From contig NZ_CP012882.1 in assembly GCF_002224265.1 (NCBI RefSeq), forward strand, positions 868,001 to 932,000: a stretch of DNA of 64,000 nt, written 5' to 3'. Under the pieces are notes generated by a model that was not told the DNA's origin, made no database searches, and was given only the letters and a program-made list of their open reading frames with translations. Every line of letters starts with the position of its first letter. Positions within the stretch are counted from its first letter, which is position 1. Positions 18,740 to 27,277 of the stretch are shown here, piece by piece. Origin of the DNA: Vibrio vulnificus NBRC 15645 = ATCC 27562 (lineage in GTDB: Bacteria > Pseudomonadota > Gammaproteobacteria > Enterobacterales > Vibrionaceae). Position numbers and translations under genes: made by a program.

Positions 18740-19673
18740 CAACATCAATCTCAATTTACTGCGTTCTTTGCTCGTGTTGCTCGAAGAGTGTCATGTTAGC
18801 CGAGCGGCCGACAGATTACACATTACGCAATCTGCGATGAGTCGTCAGTTGGCCCAGTTACGAGAGCTTTGCGCTGACCCTCTGTTGGTCAGAGAAGGTA
18901 ACCGACTTGTTGCGACGCCACACGCAGAAGCGCTGCGTCCTAAATTAGTGCAGTTACTAAGTGAGTTTGAACACCTCTTTGATCATCAGGCATTTAACCC
19001 GCAAGATTGGCAGGGGCAATTGGTGCTCTCGTCGAGCGATTATGTTGCGCAGTTCATTGTACCGACGCTCTCCAGCATTCTGATAGAGCAGGCCCCGCGT
19101 CTGACATTGTCCTACCGGCTTTGGCAGCCACAATATTTAGACAGCCTGCTCGACACGGGCATTCATCTGGCATCGACCATGTTGCCATCTCCTCCCAAAG
19201 AGCTTTCCTACACGAAAATCGGTGAAGATTACTCGGTGTGTGTGATGCGTCAAGGCCATCCGCTATCGGGCAAAGTGGCGTTGAGCTTGGAAGAGATGCT
19301 GAGCTACTCGCACATTAAAGTGACTGGTGGCGGAGACAAGGACTCGGCAACCGACAGTGTATTAAGAAAACTGGGCAAAACACGTCACATTGCCTTACAA
19401 GTGCCTTTCTTTTCCGCTGCGGTGAACGTCCTGATTCAAAGTGATTACTTGATGGTGGTGCCCGAACATATCGCAGTGAACTTGGCGAAGAGTCAACCTA
19501 TTTACCATTGCCCATTGCCGTTTGAAACGGAAATTCATCAATATTGGTTAATGTGGCACCCTAAATACGATCATGACTCAGCTCATCGATGGGCACGAGA
19601 GAAGGTAACCCGCTTCATGCTGAGTTGCGAGTATTCAATAGGTATGATTTCAAATCATGGCAATCATGATTAA
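18732..19673 (+). CDS. LysR-family transcriptional regulator
   Basis: This LysR-type regulator of 313 residues has an N-terminal winged helix (LLRSLLVLLEECHVSRAADRLHITQSAMSRQLAQLREL) and a PBP-like effector domain. It overlaps the preceding Lrp-type gene and lies 57 bases before a LysE-type exporter on the same strand. The cluster of two regulators and two amino-acid exporters suggests control of amino-acid efflux. The ligand cannot be inferred. Confidence 0.88.
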   Translation: MLNNINLNLLRSLLVLLEECHVSRAADRLHITQSAMSRQLAQLRELCADPLLVREGNRLVATPHAEALRPKLVQLLSEFEHLFDHQAFNPQDWQGQLVLSSSDYVAQFIVPTLSSILIEQAPRLTLSYRLWQPQYLDSLLDTGIHLASTMLPSPPKELSYTKIGEDYSVCVMRQGHPLSGKVALSLEEMLSYSHIKVTGGGDKDSATDSVLRKLGKTRHIALQVPFFSAAVNVLIQSDYLMVVPEHIAVNLAKSQPIYHCPLPFETEIHQYWLMWHPKYDHDSAHRWAREKVTRFMLSCEYSIGMISNHGNHD

Positions 19674-19730
19674 GTTTGATTTCAGTTCATTTGAAAATTG
19701 ACTTACTGTGAATCATCACAGGAGAAGATT

Positions 19731-20345
19731 ATGACATTCACAGTTTGGTTATCACTTTTTACGATCTGCATTTTGGGCGCGATGTCGCCGGGGCCAAGTT
19801 TGGCGATTGTCGCGAAGCATGCGTTAGCGGGTGGGCGAGCCAATGGTTTGGCCACCAGTTGGGCACACGCTTTTGGCATAGGGATATACGCTTTCGTGAC
19901 CTTAATTGGTTTGGCGGTGGTGTTACAGCAATCCCCACTCTTGTTCAAAACCATTAGTTACGCAGGTGCGGGCTATTTAGCCTACTTGGGTTACAACGCG
20001 TTGCGCTCTAAAGGTGGTGTGGCGGCCAAGTTGGAATCGGGGGAGCAAACGACGGTTTTGCAGTCGGCCAAAGAAGGCTTTTTGATTTCTATTCTCAGTC
20101 CGAAAATTGCGCTGTTTTTCATCGCACTGTTTAGCCAGTTTGTGGCGCTGGGGAATGAGTTGAGTAATCAAGTGATTATCGTCGCGACGCCATTTATCGT
20201 TGATGGCCTCTGGTATACCTTTATCACCTTGGTGTTATCGAGCTCAAAAGTAGTGGACAAAATTCGCTCCAAAGCACAGTTGATCGATCGCCTGTCAGGC
20301 GTGGTGCTGATTTTGCTGGCAGCGCGTGTGGTGATGACGGTGTAA
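19731..20345 (+). CDS. LysE/RhtB-family amino-acid exporter
   Basis: This 204-residue inner-membrane protein has about six hydrophobic segments and the family motif GAMSPGPSLAIVAKHALAGGRANG near the N terminus. RhtB/LysE proteins export threonine, homoserine, lysine or related compounds. The start is ATG 19731, preceded by GGAG; upstream in-frame codons are not supported. It follows the LysR gene and ends at a bidirectional terminator shared with the converging peroxiredoxin gene. Confidence 0.9.
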   Translation: MTFTVWLSLFTICILGAMSPGPSLAIVAKHALAGGRANGLATSWAHAFGIGIYAFVTLIGLAVVLQQSPLLFKTISYAGAGYLAYLGYNALRSKGGVAAKLESGEQTTVLQSAKEGFLISILSPKIALFFIALFSQFVALGNELSNQVIIVATPFIVDGLWYTFITLVLSSSKVVDKIRSKAQLIDRLSGVVLILLAARVVMTV

Positions 20346-20382
20346 TGGCCGAGTAATCGTTAGCTACCGATGAGCAACAAGA

Positions 20383-20410
20383 AAAACGCAAGCGTCAGAG
20401 CTTGCGTTTT
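20383..20410. terminator. Bidirectional terminator between exporter and peroxiredoxin genes
   Basis: An 11-bp stem AAAACGCAAGC / GCTTGCGTTTT with a 6-base loop separates two converging genes; each strand ends in a T run. Confidence 0.9.
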
Positions 20411-20428
20411 GTTTTGGATTTAAGCGGC

Positions 20429-20902
20429 TTAAAGCGCGGCTAGAATAGTTTCAGCGTTACTCACTTCAAATGATTTTGGCGCTTCCACATTCAGGGTGGT
20501 TACCACGCCGTTGTCGATAATCATCGCGTAGCGTTGAGAGCGAAGGCCACCAAACCCAGCGGTATCCATTTCCAAGCCGAGCGCTTTGGTAAAGCTCGCG
20601 TCGCCATCCGCCAGCATCAGAATTTCTTCCGCGTTTTGTGCATCACCCCAGGCTTTCATCACAAACGCATCGTTGACAGAAACACAGGCAATCAGATCGA
20701 CCCCTTTCGCCTTAAGTTGATCAGCCAGTACGATATAACCTGGTAAATGTGCTTCTGAACAGGTTGGGGTGAATGCCCCTGGTACGGCGAAAAGCACGAC
20801 TTTTTTGCCAGCAAACAGCTCTAAAACAGGGTGATGAACCATTCCCTCTTTGGTCAGTTGGCTCAGTGTAGCGTTAGGTAAAGTTTGGCCTTGAGCGATC
20901 AT
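20429..20902 (-). CDS. Peroxiredoxin (Prx5/AhpC-TSA family)
   Basis: This 157-residue thiol peroxidase has the peroxidatic cysteine Cys48 in the motif PGAFTPTCSEAH; Cys73 is the other cysteine in that region. The length and motif are those of the Prx5 group, which reduces hydrogen peroxide and organic hydroperoxides using glutathione/glutaredoxin or thioredoxin. No glutaredoxin domain is fused, unlike the hybrid Prx5 of some relatives. An AAGGAC ribosome site precedes the ATG. The gene stands alone. Confidence 0.93.
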   Translation of the reverse strand: MIAQGQTLPNATLSQLTKEGMVHHPVLELFAGKKVVLFAVPGAFTPTCSEAHLPGYIVLADQLKAKGVDLIACVSVNDAFVMKAWGDAQNAEEILMLADGDASFTKALGLEMDTAGFGGLRSQRYAMIIDNGVVTTLNVEAPKSFEVSNAETILAAL

Positions 20903-21047
20903 GTTATTGTCCTTATTTGACGAATTAAGTTCTCAAGCAGTGTAGTACGAAATCAATAAGTTAAACACGGATGAAAAGCGGGGTTAATCGAGATAGTGAT
21001 CTTCACTTAGTTGAGCGCGTTTGGGGAGGGTAGATATCGGTAGAGAC

Positions 21048-21075
21048 AAAAAATCCGGGCGAGCCCGGATTTTTT
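21048..21075. terminator. Terminator after the adenylosuccinate synthetase gene
   Basis: A 12-bp stem AAAAAATCCGGG / CCCGGATTTTTT with a 4-base loop lies 18 bases after the purA stop and would work on both strands. Confidence 0.92.
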
Positions 21076-21092
21076 AAGTCATTGACTATCGA

Positions 21093-22349
21093 TTAGCGAA
21101 GGATCATTTGCTCGCGACCAGGGCCAACAGAGACCATACTCACTGGAACGCCCATCAGTTCTTCAATACGCAATACATATTGCTGAGCGGCTTGAGGCAG
21201 ATCTTCAAAACGACGGCAGGCAGTGATGTCTTCGCTCCAGCTTGGCATTTTCTCGTAAACCGGTGCTAACGCTGCGGTTTGAGGCCAAATTGGGTTCTCA
21301 CTGTGATCGCCTTGATAAGCCACACAGATTTTCAGATCGTCGAGGCCAGTCAAACAGTCGAGTTTGGTCAGCGCAATTTCAGTTGCGGCTTGCAGTTCAA
21401 CCCCATTTTTGGTGGCTACGGCGTCGAAGTAACCCATATCACGAGGGCGGCCAGTTGTTGCTCCGAACTCGTTCGCCGCTTCACGGAACGCATCTTGCTC
21501 TTCCATTGCGGTGATCAGCGTACCTGTGCCCACCGATGAGCTGAAGGCTTTAGCAACAGCAATAACACGCTCTGGGCGAAGGGCTGGTAAGCCACTACCA
21601 ATGCCTGCGTAGGCAGAAACTACGTTAGAAGAGGTTGTCCATGGGTATTCGCCATACACTAAATCACGACCTGCACCCAGTTGGGCCTCGAAAAGTAGAT
21701 TTTGGTTTTCTGCTTGCAGTGCTTTTAAAGGAACAGACACGTTACAAATCGCATCACGCCAAGGGGCAGATACCTCAAGTAGCCAATCGGCCATCTCTTG
21801 CGCCGTTTGCTCAAATTTGAACTCAGGGTAGAGCGCGCGTAGTTGAGGCAGTTTCCAATCCAACATAAATTGCAGGCGATCGACCAACACTTCTGGTTGT
21901 TTTAGCCAGCCCAGCAGAATGCCTTTTTTCATCACGCGGTCACCGTAAGCCGGAGCAATACCTTGACGAGTGGAACCGTAAGCCTTGTCGCCTAGGCGTT
22001 GTTCTTCTAGGGTATCTTCTAGTGCGTGAAGCGGTAGACACAGCGTTGCACGATCAGAAATGCACAGATTCACTTTCACGCCAGATTGTTCAACTTCCGC
22101 CAACTCTTGAGTAAGCAGTGCTGGGCTAATTACCATGCCAGGGCCAAGCACCGCAAGGCAACCTGGGTTGAAGACACCACTAGGAAGTTGATGAAGTTTG
22201 AATGTACCAAAATGGTTCACTACGGTATGACCTGCGTTGTTCCCACCTTGGAAACGTACGCTAGCCGCTGCGTTTTCTGCTAGAAAATCAACGATGCGGC
22301 CTTTACCTTCATCACCCCAGTTTGCACCCACAACAACGATAGACGTCAT
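21093..22349 (-). CDS. purA: Adenylosuccinate synthetase, short second form (PurA2-type)
   Basis: This 418-residue GTP-dependent ligase makes adenylosuccinate from IMP and aspartate in AMP synthesis. It keeps the P-loop GDEGKG (residues 12-17), the catalytic-His region NNAGHTVV and the aspartate-loop region FGATTGRPRDMGYFD. It is divergent: the usual basic run RRRRTGW of the aspartate-binding region reads RPRDMGY, and the C-terminal residues after MILR are missing. Some vibrios carry two PurA copies, and this looks like the second. The start is ATG 22349. A LysR gene is divergent from it, 92 bases away. The normal enzyme should be elsewhere in the genome. Confidence 0.9.
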   Translation of the reverse strand: MTSIVVVGANWGDEGKGRIVDFLAENAAASVRFQGGNNAGHTVVNHFGTFKLHQLPSGVFNPGCLAVLGPGMVISPALLTQELAEVEQSGVKVNLCISDRATLCLPLHALEDTLEEQRLGDKAYGSTRQGIAPAYGDRVMKKGILLGWLKQPEVLVDRLQFMLDWKLPQLRALYPEFKFEQTAQEMADWLLEVSAPWRDAICNVSVPLKALQAENQNLLFEAQLGAGRDLVYGEYPWTTSSNVVSAYAGIGSGLPALRPERVIAVAKAFSSSVGTGTLITAMEEQDAFREAANEFGATTGRPRDMGYFDAVATKNGVELQAATEIALTKLDCLTGLDDLKICVAYQGDHSENPIWPQTAALAPVYEKMPSWSEDITACRRFEDLPQAAQQYVLRIEELMGVPVSMVSVGPGREQMILR

Positions 22350-22441
22350 GACAATTCCTCCGAAATAAGACCAAAGCATCTTAGGGTGATAGTATTAATA
22401 AGAGAAATTAATTATACTCATCAAGTCAATAAGAAACTCAT

Positions 22442-23326
22442 ATGGAGTCGGCGGTGTTGGATCTGAACTGGTTGAAGACGTTTATTACCTTGGCGGAAGT
22501 GAAACATTTTGGTAAAACCGCTAATGAACTGCACATGACACAACCCAATGTCAGCCTGCATATCAAACAGCTAGAGCAGACAACCAAAGCCAAATTGATC
22601 GAACGAAACCCAGTTCAGTTAACGCCAGCGGGGCGTCGACTGTTAAAGTCTGCCAAGTTGATGCTCAATGAGCTGCAAATTTGTCAATCCGATCTCAATG
22701 CCATCAATGAATTAACGCAAGGGACACTCTCAATTGCAGCCAGTGACATTGTTTCGCGTTTGCTGCTGATTGAACCTTTTCAACGCTTCAAAAATGACTA
22801 TCCGGGTATCGATTTAGCCTTGTTTAACACCACCTCTTCTCAAGCTGTCGAATTGGTCAAAAGTGCCCGTGCTGATATTGGTTTTGTGATCGCACAAAAA
22901 GAGAGTCAACCGCTACACTTCACGCCTTTGACTCAGATTAAATGGTGTGCGTTTGGTGATGATTTGTTGGATAAAGCATGGGAGGTGCAAGATAAGCCCA
23001 CACTTATCTTGCTTGGGCACGATACTCGTACACGGGAGCTGATTGATGCCTCTTTGCCGAAATTGAATCTGCCTCGTTTTCGAGTAATGGAAGTGGGGAG
23101 TGTCGAAGCGCAAATCGATTGGGCAGAGGCTGGATTTGGTACTGCAATTGTGCCGGATTTTTCTTTGCATACCAAAACCACGTTAAGCAGGAAAGTCACG
23201 CACTTGGAGGATTTTCCTGCAACCGACTTTGGCTATATCGTGCGACAAAACCAAGTTCTGTCGAAAGCGGCGAAGCAATTACTTGGGTGGGTTGAAGAGT
23301 ATGCGCAATCGACCGATTGGCATTAA
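22442..23326 (+). CDS. LysR-family regulator (HdfR-like)
   Basis: This regulator is 294 residues if started at ATG 22442, or 290 if at GTG 22454, which has GGAG just upstream and gives the usual short N terminus (LDLNWLKTFITLAEVKHFGKTANELHMTQPNVSLHIKQLE). The winged helix resembles HdfR. An effector domain of about 200 residues follows. It is divergent from the PurA2-type gene and may control it; the target and ligand are not known. Its stop overlaps the stop of the small converging membrane gene by 4 bases. Confidence 0.88.
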   Translation: MESAVLDLNWLKTFITLAEVKHFGKTANELHMTQPNVSLHIKQLEQTTKAKLIERNPVQLTPAGRRLLKSAKLMLNELQICQSDLNAINELTQGTLSIAASDIVSRLLLIEPFQRFKNDYPGIDLALFNTTSSQAVELVKSARADIGFVIAQKESQPLHFTPLTQIKWCAFGDDLLDKAWEVQDKPTLILLGHDTRTRELIDASLPKLNLPRFRVMEVGSVEAQIDWAEAGFGTAIVPDFSLHTKTTLSRKVTHLEDFPATDFGYIVRQNQVLSKAAKQLLGWVEEYAQSTDWH

Positions 23327-23550
23327 CGCGAGACTTCTTCGAACTCACCATCGATGACTCGGTGCTGCTGGCCGTCATCGTGTTGTGTGCGCTGTGCTTG
23401 CGCTTGTTGCGCGGCTTGTTTTAGCTGCTTTTCGATTCTTTTTCCGGTGATCAGAGCGACGATGGTCAACGGAATTGCCAAGAGCAAGCTGAACATGAGC
23501 GTGAACAGAGCGGTAATCGCAGTCAGTGCAGTCATAATAATGCGGTTCAT
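23323..23550 (-). CDS. Small inner-membrane protein, hypothetical
   Basis: This 75-residue protein has a hydrophobic N-terminal half spanning about residues 5-38 (one long or two short membrane segments) and a polar, Gln-rich C-terminal tail ending EEVSR. A GAGG ribosome site precedes the ATG. Composition and a clean start support a real gene, but no family is recognised. Confidence 0.7.
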   Translation of the reverse strand: MNRIIMTALTAITALFTLMFSLLLAIPLTIVALITGKRIEKQLKQAAQQAQAQRTQHDDGQQHRVIDGEFEEVSR

Positions 23551-23734
23551 AAATATTGCCTCTTTGGTTGTTCTATGGAGTCATACTGCGGTGGTGAAGA
23601 TGAACGAAATATGAATATGATTCAAAAAGTACAAAGCGCTGACATTTGACCAAGTTGGCTCGTCGATGAGGAAAGCCAATATGTGCTTCCACGGCCACAA
23701 GGTAAGATCAACACAACGATATGATGGTTAAAAG
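23551..23734. other. Intergenic region, no gene seen
   Basis: This is the left part of a 335-base gap between the small membrane gene and the GAPDH gene. Apart from the GAPDH terminator at its right side, no conserved structure, RNA or convincing reading frame was found. Reading frames here lack ribosome sites and family resemblance. Confidence 0.5.
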
Positions 23735-23760
23735 GCACCTGTATCAGGGGGTACAGGTGC
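23735..23760 (-). terminator. Terminator of the GAPDH gene
   Basis: A perfect 9-bp stem GCACCTGTA / TACAGGTGC with an 8-base loop is followed on the bottom strand by CTTTT. It lies about 125 bases after the GAPDH stop. Confidence 0.75.
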
Positions 23761-23885
23761 AATGGGGGAGAGATTATTATTGTCGTTATAAGAGAACAAA
23801 TATTTGAACCAGCGGCTTTGTCGTAGGTAAACAAACCCGCTGGTGGCTTCGTTATCAAGGTGTCGTTAGTTGTGGAGCAAGCTAA

Positions 23886-25322
23886 TTACACACGAGGGAA
23901 AGTCTGATAACGAACACCCATCATTTGTTCCATACAGTGAACAACTTGGCAGCTATAGCCAAACTCGTTGTCATACCATATATACAGCACTGCGCGGTTA
24001 TCTTGTGCAATCGTTGCTTGACCATCCACAACACCCGCATGACGTGAGCCGACCAGATCGCTAGAAACAATCTCTGTCGAATCGGTATAGTCAATTTGTG
24101 CAGAAAGTGGTGAAGCCAGCGCCATTTCACGCAGATACTCGTTAAGTTCTTCTTTTGTCGTACCTTTTTCAAGGTTGAGATTAGCAACTGCCATCGATAC
24201 GTTCGGGGTTGGGACGCGAATCGCATTACCAGTTAAACGCCCGGCGAGTTCAGGCAGTGCCTTCGCTACTGCTTTGGCTGCGCCCGTTGAGGTCAATACC
24301 ATGTTCAGTGCCGCACCTCGACCACGACGATCGCCCTTGTGGAAGTTGTCGATCAAGTTTTGATCGTTAGTGTAAGAGTGCACCGTTTCGATGTGACCTG
24401 AGATGACGCCATATTTGTCGTTAATCACTTTCAGCACTGGTGTGATGGCGTTGGTGGTGCAACTTGCGGCAGAGATGATGGTGTCGTCTGACTTAATCAC
24501 ATCTTCGTTCACCCCAAATACGACGTTTTTGATATCACCTTTACCTGGTGCAGTCAGCAGGACTTTCGCAGCGCCTTGGCATTGCAAATGTTGGCCTAAG
24601 CCTTCTGCATCACGCCACACGCCAGTATTGTCAACCACTAAGGCGTTTTGAATGCCATATGCGGTGTAGTCGACCTCTTCAGGTTTGTTCGCATAAATGA
24701 TCTGAACGAAGTTGCCGTTGATCACCAATGCGCTGTTTTCTTCATCAATGACGATACTGCCGTTGAATTGGCCGTGTACAGAGTCACGACGAAGCAAACT
24801 TGCGCGTTTTTGCAAATCACCATCTCGTCCACCACGGACAACAATGGCACGCAGTTTTAGTGGATAGCCAGGGCCACTCTTTTCAATAAGAAGGCGGGTT
24901 AATAGACGGCCAATTCGGCCAAAACCGTACAACACAACATCTCGTGATGCGAGCGAAGAACCTGCATCCAATGCGCCAATTAACGCGGTTTGTAAGTAGT
25001 CATCCAGTGCAGACGCATCGTCATGGCTTTCCCAATATTGATGAGCAAGTTGGCCAACATCAACACGACAAGCAGAAATGCTCATGTCACATACTTTTTC
25101 GATGATAGGTAGTGTTTGCTCAAGAGAAAGAGGAGTGCCAGTGTAGTGTCGAGCGACACGGTGAGTTTTGAGAATGTCGATGGTGGTTGCATTGATCAGG
25201 GTTTTACCAAAAAGAATGATTTCGACACCTTTTTGGCGGTACAGCTTGCCGATAAGTGGAGTGATGGATTCCGCAATCGTTTGGCTGGTTTGCCAGTCTT
25301 GGAGATATTTCTCTGGACTCAT
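23886..25322 (-). CDS. gap: Glyceraldehyde-3-phosphate dehydrogenase, long form with N-terminal extension
   Basis: This 478-residue protein carries an about 125-residue helical N-terminal extension before the Rossmann motif GFGRIGR (133-139). The catalytic Cys288 (SAASCTTNAITP) and His315 (HIETVHSYTND) are intact, so it should oxidise or form glyceraldehyde-3-phosphate with NAD(P). This long type, known from many gammaproteobacteria as a second GAPDH, is distinct from the standard about 331-residue GapA; an anabolic role has been proposed for such forms. It is a stand-alone gene with its own terminator. The paralogue assignment is inference. Confidence 0.92.
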   Translation of the reverse strand: MSPEKYLQDWQTSQTIAESITPLIGKLYRQKGVEIILFGKTLINATTIDILKTHRVARHYTGTPLSLEQTLPIIEKVCDMSISACRVDVGQLAHQYWESHDDASALDDYLQTALIGALDAGSSLASRDVVLYGFGRIGRLLTRLLIEKSGPGYPLKLRAIVVRGGRDGDLQKRASLLRRDSVHGQFNGSIVIDEENSALVINGNFVQIIYANKPEEVDYTAYGIQNALVVDNTGVWRDAEGLGQHLQCQGAAKVLLTAPGKGDIKNVVFGVNEDVIKSDDTIISAASCTTNAITPVLKVINDKYGVISGHIETVHSYTNDQNLIDNFHKGDRRGRGAALNMVLTSTGAAKAVAKALPELAGRLTGNAIRVPTPNVSMAVANLNLEKGTTKEELNEYLREMALASPLSAQIDYTDSTEIVSSDLVGSRHAGVVDGQATIAQDNRAVLYIWYDNEFGYSCQVVHCMEQMMGVRYQTFPRV

Positions 25323-25656
25323 GTTTGTATTAGACCTTTCACGTTTTTGGGGCTGACCTTACTTTCTGAATGTAGGGGGAACAGAAAGCAGGGATAAGGG
25401 TTGTAATAGTCTTGTAATATTTATGTGGCGGGAGTTTACACGGCAAGTTGTTATTCTGCTAGGAAAAATAAAACAGATAAAATGTCTGTAACTGATTGAA
25501 ATTAAGCCGTAATCTGGTTGGTTTGAACAACGAAATACGTATTGACATTTTCATTCTCAGAAACTTATTTTGTGAAAATAATGTATAAAAGCACTCATGA
25601 GTTGTAACGCAATTCAATTATTGCACTTTAAGTAAGACATGGATCTACTTTAACAC
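25323..25656. other. Intergenic region upstream of GAPDH gene
   Basis: These 334 AT-rich bases must hold the GAPDH promoter on the bottom strand, but no element could be assigned with confidence. A TTGACA-N17-TTATTT resemblance near 25553 points to the top strand, where no gene follows. Confidence 0.4.
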
Positions 25657-26709
25657 TCAAAAAGTAAACGATAAGCCGAGGCTAAATAGGTTTACCTCAC
25701 CAACCAACTCGTTTGGTGGGAGTTGAGGCTGAGTAAAGTGGCCGCTAATCACAGTTTTAGAGCTTTGTATGTAAAGCCATTCGCCATAAACACTCAAATT
25801 AGGCAATAGAGAGTATTTCAAGCCTATGCTGTATGTTTCGTTTTCGACAGATTTTCTCCTTTGGCTGTAGGTGATATAGGGTGTGAGATCGTTCCATTGG
25901 TAGTTAACGCTGACATACCAATTGGAGTGATAGCGACTGCTTGTAAGCAACTCAGCAATAAATTGCCACTGTTGCCAGTTGTAAATGGTACCTAGACTAA
26001 ACAAGGTTAACGCTTGCTCACCTCCAGGAATGATGATGCTCGCTGGATAGGTTTGTTCAAACACGGTGTGCATGATTGCAGCCCTAACCAGATTTTCATC
26101 AAAATCGATTTCGGTGGTGATGCCATAAGCAATGTCGGTGTCGATGATGAGCGGTTCACCATAAAGCACGTAGTCATCGCGGCTCGACTTCGCAACAAAG
26201 CTCGCTAGGCGAATCGGAATGTCTGGAGTGAGCCACTTTTGCATGTCCAGTGACAAGCCATCGTAATTGGAGATGCCTAACACGCTTTCATAGACATCGA
26301 TAGGAGGACGAAGCCATGGGTAAGCCTGTGAGACAAACAAGTATTCAGACATAAGAAAAAGAGGAATCCGCTGACGGCCTATTTTGGTGCTCCAATCATC
26401 CCAGCGATATTCCACAAAAGCCCAAGCCAGTGAGGGCTCAGAGAAGTGATCACGAGGTTGCTTGACGACTTGTAGCGATGCTCGCCAGTTTTCATTCATC
26501 GACCAATCCAATTGCAGGCCCAAAGTGGTTTCACAGTCGTAGCACCATTCATCAGTAAATTCTTTTTCTTGGATGATCGGCGTCGTTTGATCGCTTTTGC
26601 TCGCAGAAAGTGAGCCAAATCCGCTGATGGTGAGTTGGTCCGACAGCGTCCATTCTCCGTAAGCCGGAGAGCAGAGTAGGCACAAGGGTAAAATAAATTT
26701 AAGCCTCAT
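25657..26709 (-). CDS. Predicted outer-membrane beta-barrel protein
   Basis: This 350-residue protein has a cleavable signal peptide (about residues 1-18, ending SPAYG-E) and alternating amphipathic strands throughout. It ends in SLGLSFTF, a C-terminal Phe typical of outer-membrane barrels. It directly follows, by one base, a gene for a small phosphate-binding-protein-like periplasmic protein, so the two are translationally adjacent, and both are divergent from a hybrid histidine kinase. No named family was recognised. A role as a porin or in sensing periplasmic ligands with the neighbours is inference. Confidence 0.8.
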   Translation of the reverse strand: MRLKFILPLCLLCSPAYGEWTLSDQLTISGFGSLSASKSDQTTPIIQEKEFTDEWCYDCETTLGLQLDWSMNENWRASLQVVKQPRDHFSEPSLAWAFVEYRWDDWSTKIGRQRIPLFLMSEYLFVSQAYPWLRPPIDVYESVLGISNYDGLSLDMQKWLTPDIPIRLASFVAKSSRDDYVLYGEPLIIDTDIAYGITTEIDFDENLVRAAIMHTVFEQTYPASIIIPGGEQALTLFSLGTIYNWQQWQFIAELLTSSRYHSNWYVSVNYQWNDLTPYITYSQRRKSVENETYSIGLKYSLLPNLSVYGEWLYIQSSKTVISGHFTQPQLPPNELVGEVNLFSLGLSFTF

Positions 26710-27168
26710 TTATTCTTCCTCAGTCGTAAATTGGTAGAGCACATGTACGTCACTGGGTACCTCATTCGCTGGGAAATAAGCAATGCCGGAAGGAGTAATG
26801 GCTAGCCATTCCATTACCTCTTTAATGCTTTGTTCCGATAGCTGAAAAGGTTGTTTTGTGCGTCCTGAAAAGGTTTGTTTGGCCCAAATAGCGGCCATTT
26901 GTGACGGAGTTTTGTTCAATAAAATTTGATAAAACTGGTTACGTTGTTGCGACGAAGCGGGCAAATCGAGCAGTTCAAAAGGAATGCCATCGATTTGCGT
27001 CATTTTGCCGCGATAAATCATCTTAACTTGGCTGGTGCTTAAGGTGGGTAGCTGAGGGTTGAGCGAAAAAATGATGTACTGGTCTGCGGCTCTCACAGAT
27101 AAGGATGAGAGCACACTAATTAATACAACAACGATCACCAACAGACTGAATTTAGGCATTAACCTCAC
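26710..27168 (-). CDS. Small periplasmic PstS-like (PBP-like) protein
   Basis: This protein has about 150 residues, with a signal peptide ending near VRAADQ. The sequence around STSQVKMIYRGKMTQIDGIPFELLDLPASSQQRNQFYQILLNKTPSQMAAIWAKQTFSG resembles one lobe of phosphate ABC substrate-binding proteins, and it is much shorter than a full PstS (about 320). Starts at GTG 27168 and ATG 27159 are both possible; AGGT just before the latter overlaps the former. It heads a two-gene unit with the beta-barrel gene. Such short PBP-like proteins often sit beside sensor kinases in vibrios, fitting a sensory rather than transport role. Confidence 0.8.
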   Translation of the reverse strand: MRLMPKFSLLVIVVVLISVLSSLSVRAADQYIIFSLNPQLPTLSTSQVKMIYRGKMTQIDGIPFELLDLPASSQQRNQFYQILLNKTPSQMAAIWAKQTFSGRTKQPFQLSEQSIKEVMEWLAITPSGIAYFPANEVPSDVHVLYQFTTEEE

Positions 27169-27277
27169 ACCGTTTCACCGGTTTCCCGCGATTTAATTAA
27201 CTTTTATTTTGTTGCTATGAAATTGGTCTAGTATTAAGGATAGGCTAGGTCCCAATGCTTGCAAGGACGAAACAAAT

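Noticed and set aside
23622..23858. 78-codon bottom-strand frame after the GAPDH gene
   Set aside because: It runs through the GAPDH terminator hairpin and has no ribosome site.
25550..25585. TTGACA-N17-TTATTT promoter resemblance on the top strand
   Set aside because: No gene follows on that strand, and the -10 match is only 4 of 6.
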